A stretch of 64,000 nucleotides of DNA from assembly GCA_017590115.1 (NCBI GenBank), contig JAGGNK010008337.1:4083609-4147608 (forward strand), written 5' to 3'. Positions within the stretch are counted from its first letter, which is position 1, and each line of letters starts with the position of its first letter. Below the pieces are notes generated by a model. It saw nothing but the letters and a program-made list of their open reading frames with translations, was not told the DNA's origin and did not search any database. The position numbers were made by a program, and so were the translations under genes. Origin of the DNA: Montifringilla adamsi (taxonomy: Eukaryota > Chordata > Aves > Passeriformes > Passeridae). This document shows positions 1 through 20,448 of the stretch, in pieces.

Positions 1-817
1 TAAAAATTCCATGAAACTAGAAGGGGTGGGGTTTTGTCTCTTTTGTTGTGAGAAGATGTAGCATGTCATGGCCAAGGGTCACCTCTCAGTGAGGCCATGC
101 CATGGGCAAAGGGTGACCTCTCCTGGTTTCTTTCTGAGTCTGTGAAAGCCAAACCAGTAAAGGACTTTAGAAGATTTCTGCTACTCTGGCAGTGAATTGC
201 TGGAACAGTCTCAGCTTTGCACTAAAGCAACTCCTTTTATGTAAAGTTGCATTTATTGCAAACTGGGCCCTGGAGCCTGGGAAACTGGCCCAAAGGCCTG
301 TAAACCACCGTAACGTGGAGTTAATTTGTGAATGTCTTGACTCCCAAGGTGCATTGGCTTTCTCACAAATGAGGTGGTCGAGGGCACTTCCTTGTGAAAC
401 CAGACTTTATTACACTGCACAGCTGAAAAAGAGCCATTGGTTTATGATGGGCTAATGAAAGGAACCACGTTCTGCACTGCTGACGTGAAAAAGTTCCAAT
501 GTTGAGCTCGGAGCTGTTGCCACAGGAATTCCTTTCCCAGCTCTCCAGCGGTGCCTCTGCTCTCAGGGCTGGAGCGGGGCTGTGCTCTGCAGTGATGGCA
601 CGGCCTCGCCGTGGGACAGTCAGGGACTTTCCAGCACTCTGGAAAACGAGTGTTCATGGTGCGTTTCAGTGGCATTTGCAATAGGGAGTTACCAGGTACT
701 GAGCTGCTTGTCTGAAAGTTCTATAAATCCCAGTGCAAGATTGGAAATCCCTCACTTACTGATAATTTATTCTAGAACATCCTTCTGTTCTTGGGGTCAG
801 CAATGAGCCTCTTAAAA
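1..817 (-). other. CFAP36: CFAP36 3' untranslated region and downstream flank
   Basis: No coding exon is seen between the CFAP36 stop and the left edge. Read on the minus strand, AATAAA hexamers lie at 771-766, 411-406 and 257-252. The one at 411-406 would give a 3' UTR of about 430 nt and is a reasonable main site. Which one is used cannot be told from sequence. Confidence 0.5.
406..411 (-). terminator. Candidate CFAP36 polyadenylation signal
   Basis: AATAAA on the minus strand about 407 nt after the CFAP36 stop, followed by a mildly GT-rich stretch. Alternatives are at 771-766, only about 47 nt from the stop, and 257-252. Confidence 0.4.
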
Positions 818-10524
<9,707 letters not shown>

Positions 10525-10552
10525 TCACGGCATTCCTGGGAATCGCGGCGCG

Positions 10553-10633
10553 GCGGGAAGCGGGGCTGGCGGGGGGCAGCCGGTGCAGGAGCAGCGGGAA
10601 GCGGGGCTGGGGGTGCAGCCGGTGCAGGAGCAG
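10553..10633. repeat. Two-copy tandem repeat, about 40 bp unit, in the CFAP36 promoter
   Basis: A unit running from GCGGGAAGCGGGGCTGG to GCCGGTGCAGGAGCAG is present twice head to tail, roughly 10553-10593 and 10594-10633, with small differences. It lies 95-175 bp upstream of the CFAP36 ATG and so probably overlaps the core promoter or 5' leader. Confidence 0.8.
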
Positions 10634-11995
10634 CGGACGGGAGCCGGGGGAGGGCGGCTGGCAGCGGCCGCAGCAGCCCCGGCCGCCTGGCGAGAGGGTC
10701 CTGCACAACAATGGAAAGAGAAGAAATTAGCACCTACAGTGAGGGTTAGTCGCCAGCGTTGAGGGAAATGGAGCACGGGAACTGGCGGTGCAGCCAGGCT
10801 TCCCTGTGCTTGGGGATAGCCGGGATAAGGGGGACACGGCCCGGAGAAGCCGCCCTGTGCCCTCCGCAGGGCCGCGGCTGTTCCAACGCCTCCCTCACCC
10901 TCTCACACTCTCACAGCACAGTCCAGGTTGGGCTCATATATTTAAATTTTATTAAAAATTTATCCCAGATGATGGAAAATTCCTGTTGCCCCCTATTTTA
11001 CCATGTTCAGAATGCAGTGACATTGTGGAGCAAACCCTACAGTGCTGGAATTAGGAAATCATTTATAAGGCAATGGGTAAGAAGGTTTACATTAACATTT
11101 AATCATTTGGGCATTTCTTAGGGCTGGTGGTTGTAGTATATTACTTTTCTCCACTAAAATTAAGGTAATTTCTCTCACTGTCCTCACCTCTTGACACTGC
11201 TGTCAAACTGAAAAGTTTTCCCCAATGTTTAAATGTATGTTCTTCCTAATACTGGATGATTGCTTGCCTTACTGGTGCATGGTAAAAATAAAATAAGAAA
11301 ATTTTAAAAAAAAAAAAAAAAACCAACCAAACAAAAAGAACATCTTGATCCTTTTAAAAAAATTTTAATGACCACAAACAGTGGCAGTTCCAGTTTGTTA
11401 CATCAGGATCGGGCTTGGTCTTGCTCAAGAACTCTTGTAGCCCTTACTGAGATTTTACCTGCACAAATTTTCAGTGCTTGGATGAAGGCTAATTTATTTT
11501 CTATTTTTTCTCAAAGGTAACAATTCTATGCTCTCAGAACTGCAGAGAAGTACCTGATCATCATTTAAATAAGAATCTGCACTGGAAAAACTTCAAATTT
11601 TCCTTTTGCAGGCCACTTTTTTTCACCATCAGCATTTCCATTTCTACAGCCAGTTTTGTGGTCTGAGAGCATCAGCAGTATGACAGGATATTCACCTCCT
11701 ATTTGTTACATAAAAAATTAAAGTATTTCATCAAAGTTACAAGAAAAATTGCTGCAGTAATGAATATGAGGAAATTCTGTCCTCTGTAATCAAATCCGTT
11801 TTGTCACCTCACAGGAAACTGCCTGATGTGATCATGTTCTGTCCATGGATGTCAGGGGAAACACTGCAGTTGCTGGTTTTGTTAATAATACAAAAGATGG
11901 AGCAGGAAATGCTCCCTTGTCTGAGTCACAAAAAGCATTTATTGCTTGATTTTCTGTCTTCTCTGAGCAAGCTGTTACTTCAGACATTTTGACAA

Positions 11996-12032
11996 ATATA
12001 TATATATATATATAAATGTATATATATATATG
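11996..12032. repeat. AT dinucleotide microsatellite
   Basis: Alternating TA interrupted once by an ATGTA step; a simple repeat likely to vary in length. Confidence 0.9.
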
Positions 12033-13440
12033 TACTCACACACTGGCAGGCAAATTTTGTCAAGCCATTCCAATCCCTGTGTTCCACTGAATTCTGGATG
12101 TCAGCACCCAACTCTCTTCACATCCAGCGGGTTCCACTCACAAGCACAATAATGAAGTTTGAAATTCCAGAATCTTGAGAATATCTGACTTCTTTTTGCT
12201 GAATGCTGGTTTTGATCGGTTGCTGAATTTATAAATTTCTTTATCTATTTATAAATAAAGAGGCAAGAAGTGAGGCAGATTAGCTTCTTAGCTATTGGCA
12301 GAGGTGGTTTTTATGTCACTTCTAATTTCTTTAACATGGATAACTTTGTAGCTTTTGAACAATTTAAAGGACACTGGCAAAAGTGCAATCATCAGATTAA
12401 TAGTTAAACAGTATGATTTTTAATTACTCTTTTGTTTAGGCTTTAATTCTCCCATCCACCTAGTTTGTAATAGTCTTACTACTGCAACAGCTATAAATAT
12501 TTTTACCTTAGCAAACTTAATGCAACTTTTCCAGTTTGTTTTTATAAATTTTAGTTTGGGAGGGTTTTTTGTTTTGTTTTTTTTTTTTTTTTTTTAATAA
12601 ATCTGACCTCAAAGAGAACACTGAGCTCAAGCTTCTGAAAACCTGTGGTGCAAAGGCCTTTTCTTTCAGTCCAGCAGACAGAATTCAATGTGACTTCTGT
12701 ATAAAAGGTTGAAAATTAAAATAATAATCGCTTTGGGCTTATTGGCAACAATTTATTGTGGAGATTTTTGGTTAAATATGTTATACTTCAGGGACTTCAC
12801 TGTACTTTAGTGAATGTTAATCAAGGAGAGAAGTTGGTTCTGAGCAATGCAGACACATTGAAGAAGTGCCTGAAGTCAAGTAAGGAATTGTGAGTTATCT
12901 TCATTTTCCTCCCCTCTGGGATATTGAGCTCCTGCAGGAACTTGTAAAGATCTTCCTATTTAGGTCATTTTCTTTCATTTTATAAAGCTGTTCTTTTCTA
13001 TTGTGACTTGAAGGTTTTATACAAATGGAAGGCTGTTTCACAGAATCCATTCTGCCTGAGAGGCCACTCCTAATATCATTATCTCATAATAAGCATATGC
13101 CATTGCTTTTTCTATAATGATGCTTCTTAGCTAAATTATCTAATCTTAAAAGCATCTCAAGTGTCCAATATCTAATGCTTTCTCTTTATAGCTTGTGAAA
13201 AAAGAGAACTAGAACTACAAGAATATTATTTCTTCTCTTTTTTAGATTTTTTTTCATTTATGTGCTTGTCACAAACCATGCACATTTTGCCCACACATTT
13301 ATCTGAAGTCTATCTATACACCTGATTTCATATATTTTCCTGAAGCAAATTTTGTTCTTTATTTAGCAACAACAGGATTCATTCCCATATACACTTTTCA
13401 TAGGGATTTTCTCCATACACACTGATCCGGTGTTTTAGTA

Positions 13441-13485
13441 ACAAAAAATTGTGATTTCAAATTAGTTTGACAATGGAAGGCGGAC
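13441..13485. repeat. Dispersed 45-bp repeat, copy A
   Basis: Matches 15763-15807 in the same orientation with about four mismatches (core GTGATTTCAAATTAGTTTGA). Both copies are followed at some distance by TTTTTCTGTCCA, so a longer, decayed dispersed element is likely. Family unknown. Confidence 0.7.
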
Positions 13486-15762
13486 ATGCTGCAGTGCTTT
13501 TACCATTGTTTTTTTCTCTGGTGTCTGCACCTCTTGAATTCCAAAAAGCCTTGTAACAGTTTAGATTTTTCTGTCCAATTTCAGCTGATGGTTATTGATG
13601 GAAGATGAACTACAGCAAGGTGAAGCCTGTGGTTTGATCTGAAGCCTGTGAGTTTTGTTATTCTAATCTCTTCTGGCATGGAGTTCTGCAGCCATGAGCA
13701 GGTAAAAAAAGGAAAAAGAAAAAGCCCTGTGACCTTTCTTTGGAAGTGGAGAGTTTCACTGAACCAGGAAAGGTGGCATCTGTGGAGGATGAAATGGTAT
13801 CAATAAGGATATGAGATGGTTAGAAATAGGAAAATAATAAATTGCCAGATGCATGGGCATTTTATTAATTGCTGAATAAGAGTGGGAGAAAGGTGGTTGC
13901 CACAAGTCCATGATAATAATAGGTAAAAAAAGAAAAAATACAACTTTCAGTTGTGTATTGATTTTGAGGAAAGATCTTTATTTCTGAGCTTAGGAGACTT
14001 TCTACTCAAGTCCAGCTTCTAACACCTTCAGCCAAGGGTCATGAAAGCTCTGCAGAAAGACTTCTACACACAAACTCGTTTCACTTTCTCTTCAGTTTTT
14101 AGCACTGTGAGAATTATGCATTTTTAATTTCTTTGTAGAAATTCCCTTAAAAAGGACTCCTCAATATTAGGATTACTGAAGTGTTACCCGGGGCTGTGGG
14201 GGGAGTGGGACTAGAAGAGGTCTGAAGGCTGCCCAGCCTTGGAGTTTCCTTGACTGCACAGAGAGAATTTATTTGAGGCATGAGTTTGGTTTGAGTCATT
14301 TAGTGTTACCTCAGGGCTTGGCTTTCAAGAAGGCATTTACAGACAAAGTGCTGGTTCTAGGGGCTCTGGGGAAGAACTGGAGTTTGCATTTCTGGGTTTT
14401 ATTACCCACATGATTCAGTTGCCCCCAAGAACTTTGGCTAATTGCATTGTATTGTTGATTATAAAAGCCAAAGAAAAACCCCAAGGAAAACAATGCACTG
14501 GAGTGCCTCACAGAAACTGTGCTTCCTACTGCTGAAGCAGAAAAATCAGTTGGATGTACAAGAAAAAAATACTTCCACAGAGATACAGATGGAAGTGCTT
14601 TGTACAGAACCTCATCAGTCCTGTTTCATGAATTTCAGATGTGTATGACTTTAGCAAGTGGGATATTGGAAGAATCACACAAATTAGGTTAGCAGAGTAC
14701 ATCTGCTGGAGAGCAGCACTTTGTCCCACGTTCCAGGGTGCGTTCTCTGGCTCCCAGGTGCAGAAGGGGCCCCACACTCTCAGCTCACTGATGTGATGGA
14801 GCCCCGTGTCCAGGGTGACACAGGAGTGTCAGGGTGACTTGTTCTGAGATCTGAGCAGAGCCCAGGAATTCCATACCCCTCACTCCACCCCATTAACTCT
14901 CCTCACTGCTGCAACTGGCCTTCCAGCAACTTGCAGGTTTGTGGGGCACTGATCAACAAGGGGTTTTGCCATCACAGCCAGCAGTGGGGAGAATAGAGGT
15001 GCTGCTGTGCTGCTGCTGCTTCCCTCTTGCTGTGCTATTTCCTTTTCATTTTCTAAGGTGCCATCTTCTCAGGCTCCTAGCAGAGGCTCTGTCTGGAACA
15101 GAGGAAGAGCTGGGGTGTGCTGGACGTGGCCAGGAGCTGCTGTGCTGTGTCTCTCTGTATATCTGGATACAGCTGCCACACCAGTAGGTGTGACCTCAGG
15201 AAGGCATAAAAACCAGGGCTGTGAGACGAAGAGTGGAGCTTTTCACAGCTCCATGAGCAGGTTAAAGGTAGCAGCATAAGCAGGGCTGCTCCTGTTCTTA
15301 CTTGGAGGACACACTGTAGGATTCCAGTGTATGCATGGTTTTCATTAAGCTCAGTAATTTTTAATAGTTGATTTTTATGAAAGCACCATGAGTTATTTAT
15401 TAAGTAGTTTGTGGACTATGGAATTTTTACTTATGCTTTAATGTTATAATTTTTTAAAAAACCAATTTGGCAACTATGCTTTTATAAAATTTTCATTATC
15501 AAATGACGCTGTGTGTAACTGTGGGTTATTTTGTGACTGAATCATGGATTACCTTACAGTGGAGCTCAGAGATGTGGGCTATGCTGTCATTGCAGAGGAC
15601 ATACTTCATCCTGCATGTCTTGCTCATGCTTTTTAACCTTGAAAAATTTGCCAAATATGTCAAGTGTATGAAACTTGTCACCAGTCTTTATAAAGGTGTG
15701 AACAATCAGGCTAGTTAGATTTTGTAGGAAACAAAGACCAGGAATGAGGAGAAATGAGTAGT

Positions 15763-15807
15763 ACAAAAATTTGTGATTTCAAATTAGTTTGAGGATGGAA
15801 GGTGGAC
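15763..15807. repeat. Dispersed 45-bp repeat, copy B
   Basis: Second copy of the segment at 13441-13485, same orientation, 2.3 kb away. Confidence 0.7.
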
Positions 15808-18800
15808 GGCAGGAAGTTACCACTGCATAAAGCTTTTTGCCCTGGCTTTTTCTGTCCAGTCCTGGTTCTGCTTTCTGGAGAGGAGTAAAAGCCACCCATG
15901 CTTTCAGCTGAACGGCTCAGAAATCAGCCATGAACTTTTAGTTTAGCCTGCAGGGAGAAAGGCTGACTGGACAGCCTTGGAGATAAACCACTGTCCCCAA
16001 AATGAAGGAGCTTTGGGGATTTTGGCAGACCAGGATTATCACTCCTTGTTTGTTGGTGGTTAGGGCTCTTGGACTTTTATTGTCTTGGGGCTGGGGTTTT
16101 TGGGGGTGGGGTGGTGATGATGATGTTTTCTTAGCCAGTTGCTGGTACTGGTTCCTCAGAGCTCAGTGTCTGTTCAGAAGTGTTTGCCCTGATGTTTCTC
16201 TGTGCGGCTTTATGGAGCTCTGCTGGTTTGCATATGCCCACGCCGAGCTGGCAAACGGGGCTCTGAGGCTCCCGGGGTGAAGCTAATCCGTGCTTCTGCA
16301 CTCTTGGCAAAAATCCTGGCAGGACTTTAGGCCATGAGGGAAGTTGGATGGAGGACAAGGGTAGGGGGGAGGTTGGAAACTGCATTTAAGGCTCTGCTGG
16401 GAGTCTTAATACTGGTAATGTGTTCACTGAGATAAAGTAGGAAAAGTGCTGGTTGGGAAAGCTGACAAGAGACCAGCCAGATCCATTTTGGAGCTAGGGA
16501 TCAGAAGGCTCCTTCCTGACACTTTGCTTGGCTGGACAGGCTTAGTTTACTATTTTAGAGCAAACAACAAAGCAGCTCTGCATTGTGGTGCCAGAGTAGT
16601 AATAGAGCACTTCCTGTACTTGAAATTCAATTTTACATTCCCTGCAGAAATACACATGGTTTTCACTGAAATAAATAGAGTTTAGCATGTTTGGTATTAA
16701 TATTACTGGCTCCTTGCTGTTTGTATGCATTTTTGTGCCAGAATACTTTTATATGAGAAAAATATGTCCTGAAAGCTTTTGTAGGGATGAAACACCATAC
16801 TTTTTACTTGGAAAATGCCTCCAGAAGGTCTCATGTGGTGTTGTGTATTAATCTGTAATAGGATGGGGTGATTCAAACTGACCTTCACAATGTGTTTAGC
16901 TGAGTGAACACTTTCTGTGGCAGGGTTTTCATTTGTAAATCCAGGATGCCAGAGAGAATAAGGGATGGGAAAAAGAAGTACTTCCAGAGTAGCAAACTCT
17001 GAAGCTGAACCAACATGAAGGAATGAGATAAGGGAGTTGTTGAGCAAAAGGTACAAGTGAATTAAGTGGGGTTTTCTGCCAGGACTTCACTGTTCACCAC
17101 AGAATACATGAGTGAGGAGCTCTGACACTAGGTCAGGACAGGGAGCTTGGAAAGAGAAGGTGACAGTTCCTGACAGGCTGAGTGGTGGTTGGGTTGGTTA
17201 GGAGCAGGTGACTGGAGATAGACAGGGCAAGGGTTATTTTTTTCAGGTGCACAGTGGGTGAAGTGTAAAGCCGATGGCATACAGCCACAAGATAATCACC
17301 CACATCTCAATCGCAGGTCTGCATCTTTGGGTGTGCACAGGAGTCGAGAGCTGGCAGATAAGAGGGCTGAGAGATTTGTTATCAGGGCCCACTCCAGCAC
17401 TTGCTGCTCCTCAGGGCTCAGCCAGCCCCTTGCATAAGGCTCTTTGAGTCTATTGCCAGTCCTGTAAGCACAAAGGACATCGAGGCTCTAAGGGTGACAG
17501 CAGATCCCAGAGCAAGCTGCCTGGGCTGCTGAGGAGGCAGGCTGGGTGGTGAAGCACCAGGAGGAGTGCAAACTAAAGCACAGCTCTGAGGCATCGATAT
17601 CAAAGGCAGTACCAGCTCACTGCCCCCTCGAACCCCACTTTGCAGAGAAGCAGCTGTGTGCTATCGTGCCAGTCACCGACTGCATCCTGTGGATTCAGAT
17701 CGTTTCAATCAGCAGTAACTGAGCTCAGTACAATTAATTTGTTCCATTCCCCTATGTGGGCACAGCCTGGAACAGAAGCAACTCTTTGATTTTCAAATCA
17801 GCAGTTCTCTTATGAGATTTTGTACATGACACTTTCAGGATTTCTCATATGCTGTTCCTCTTATACTCTTTTCCGTGTCAGGGAACTTTTTTTTAAACAT
17901 GCTTTCGCCTTTTCTGCTCATAATGTGGTATATCATAATAAATCTTGTTTATTTCTGAAACCTTTCTTACCTGCCATTATTTCTGAGGATTTTTTCCCAT
18001 TTTCATCCTTTGAATCAAAGCCTTTTTATGATGGTCTTTACTGCAGACCAGCACTGTTATTTTTGTTAAGATTTGGTAGGCTTTTTTATTGCTTTGAGGA
18101 GGTGGGCATTTCAATCGCATAGTCTTAGGATTAGCCAAAATTACAGAGAGGTTTGGAAGGAACAAGGCCTTTTGGATCCACATCAGCCTAATAAAAAAAT
18201 CAGTAGAAATACCATTTCCAACTTTCTGGGCCTCATTTGTAGGAAAAAGTACTAAATTTAATTTCCTTTGTAGCTGAACAGTCACCCTCAAGCTGTCTAC
18301 TCCTATGCATACATATAGATATAAAAATCCTCACGGGGGCACTCTTGGTTTAAGCACAATGTAGAGGAGCTGCAGTTTCATCTTGATTTTCCTTTGTAGT
18401 AGACTGACAAAAAAAAGCTTAAGGAGCTCCTAGAATGACTTTCAAGTCACAGTTAAAAATAAGCTAAAATAAATGTTACATAAGGCAAAGGAGCTTCAAT
18501 TCTGTAATTCTGGTATAAAGCAAATCTAGTTATATAATCTCTACTGCCAGAATTTTGACTTTCACTTAAAATAAGGTCATAGTAGGAATGAAAGGTCATT
18601 ATGTAGAAATTTGGGATTTAGTTGACTTACCCGTCTCATTGTTTTTCTTATTTCTTTTGCAACCATTACTTTTTTTTGTATGTAAAAGAAGGGGAGAAAT
18701 AAACTGTTCCTGTATGTGATGTGGCTTTCCTGCTGTTACAGGTTATGGTGTATAACCCACAGTGACAGGGAAATCCAGGATACCTATGGGAAGAATTTAT

Positions 18801-19045
18801 TTGGTAATTTGGAGGAAGTTTCCTGCTTGTGTCCATTTCTTAAGCCCACAACAACTGAACTGAAATTATTTCTGAATTTGTATACTGTTAAGCTTCTTGA
18901 CCAGTCAGAGTTCTCTTTGTTATCACTATTAATAAGCAAAATTATTAGTTATTCAAAGAGCAGACATATCAATATATTATCCATCATAACAACGCCATCA
19001 TAACAACAGCCCAAGAAAGATTAGCAGAAAGAGAAGAAAATTACA

Positions 19046-19227
19046 TTAAACACCTATTTTTGCTTTTTTTTGTCTTGCTGCAAGAACATTTAGTCGGTGA
19101 AACTGAACTGTGTAATGGGCTCTCGAGTGAGGAATTCCTTGGAAGAAACAAGCCTTGTATTCTTCACGAGAAGGATTAGCAGTTCCTAAATGCCTGACTA
19201 ATTTCTTAAACACAGTCCATGTCGCTG
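19046..19227 (-). other. Possible terminal coding exon of an unrecognised gene
   Basis: On the minus strand a good pyrimidine tract ending TTTGTAGCAG (a tandem NAGNAG acceptor) is followed by 59 open codons and TAA. The predicted peptide looks protein-like, for example VFKKLVRHLGTANPSREEY and GIPHSRAHYTVQFHRLNVL. The frame keeps CpG codons (GCG, CGT, TCG, CGA) that are rare in the neighbouring noncoding DNA. An AATAAA lies about 245 nt after the stop (18801-18796). I do not recognise the protein and cannot place its other exons with confidence. A chance open frame or a fragment of a transposon or retrocopy is also possible. Confidence 0.35.
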
Positions 19228-20289
19228 CTACAAAGGGAAGTACAGAACTCCCAATACTCCCCTGTTCCCTGCTTCCACTTAAGTGCATCAGGACAGAAGC
19301 AGTAAAAGAAAGAACTAGACAGGGCAGAAGATCTGGGCTCGGAGCAGTTATGAAGTCAAGTCAATCTGAATCATTTGCAATGTGTATTTCCACTCAGTGC
19401 AAAAGGATCAGCTCTGAAATGTTAAAAAAAAAAAAAGCCTCACAATGTCAGTCATTTTTTTAATGGAAGTGTGGGTGAACTGGGGGAAGTCTCCAGGGAG
19501 CAGAGGGGGATCATTTGAGTCAGAGGTCACTCGTGGGCTATTTCCACTATTAGTACACAAGCCCTCTGCAGCAGCTTCTGCTTTCTGCCAGCGGCTCCGT
19601 GTTCTCTGTGCTCCACAGGCACCCAGGCTGGGAGCTGCAGCTCCAGCAGGGAGCTCATCAGAGGCAGGAGACCTCTGTGTGCTTTGGGATGATGATTATT
19701 ATTACTGCCAACACCCCTTTTGGGTGACTGTCAGCTTCAACTATAGCACAAAATTGGCTGTCCTCGTTCGTTAATTAATTTTGTTTGTAAAATACTCCTC
19801 TGAGGGAGAGGGAATAAATGTTACCATTAAGGACTTAAATAGGCTTTCAGATGAAATACCATAACCAGCTGCAGGTCAGCAACAAACCATTCTTTGTTAA
19901 GGTGTTTTCCTTTTGCAGAGATACAGCCTGAATAAGCTGAATAATCTCATCCTTTTAAGGCAGACTGTTAAGGTGGACTAATTCTATGATCAAAAATATT
20001 CTATAGATCATAATAGCAGGAAGAAATAAATTTCAAACTGTTAACTATTGTAATAGAGCAATTTCTGTGGGAAAAGGGCTACAATCTTCTACTTTGTATA
20101 TTAAATATATCTATTATATTTTAATACTTTATATATTTTTGACCTGTTACTAATATTTAAAAGTAATAACCTTAAGAGGAATTAAACCTTCTCTGGCCCA
20201 CACAAGAATTATCAAGCACTGATAGATCTGATATATATAAAGATCAGAATTCTAATCTTACCCAGGTTATCTTAAAAAAAATCAAACAA

Positions 20290-20448
20290 ATCATAGACTC
20301 TTTTAGATTGAAAAAGATCTTTGAGTCCAACCATTCCCCCAGCCCTGCCAAGGCCACCACTAAGCCACATCCTCAAGTGCCACATCTGCATGGCTTAAAT
20401 CCCTGCAGGGATGGGGACTCCACCACTCCCCCAGGCACCCTGTTTCAG
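20290..20448 (-). mobile_element. CR1 LINE 3' fragment, minus orientation
   Basis: The plus strand reads TCATAGACTCTTTTAGATTG, then GAGTCCAACCATTCCCCCAGC, CCACCACTAAGCCACATCCTC and AGGGATGGGGACTCCACCACT. This is the reverse complement of the 3' end of chicken-repeat-1 elements, the main LINE family of birds. It is truncated and diverged, so immobile. Confidence 0.88.

Larger units (their letters stand above)
10721..20289. other. Intergenic DNA, left part
   Basis: AT-rich sequence with no gene I can name. It holds an A run (11306-11322), an AT dinucleotide tract (about 11996-12032), a T run (12577-12595), a 45-bp duplicated segment (13441-13485 and 15763-15807), a G-run motif (16087-16111), and the exon-like segment at 19046-19227 described separately. 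Reading frames in this stretch are otherwise short. Confidence 0.6.
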
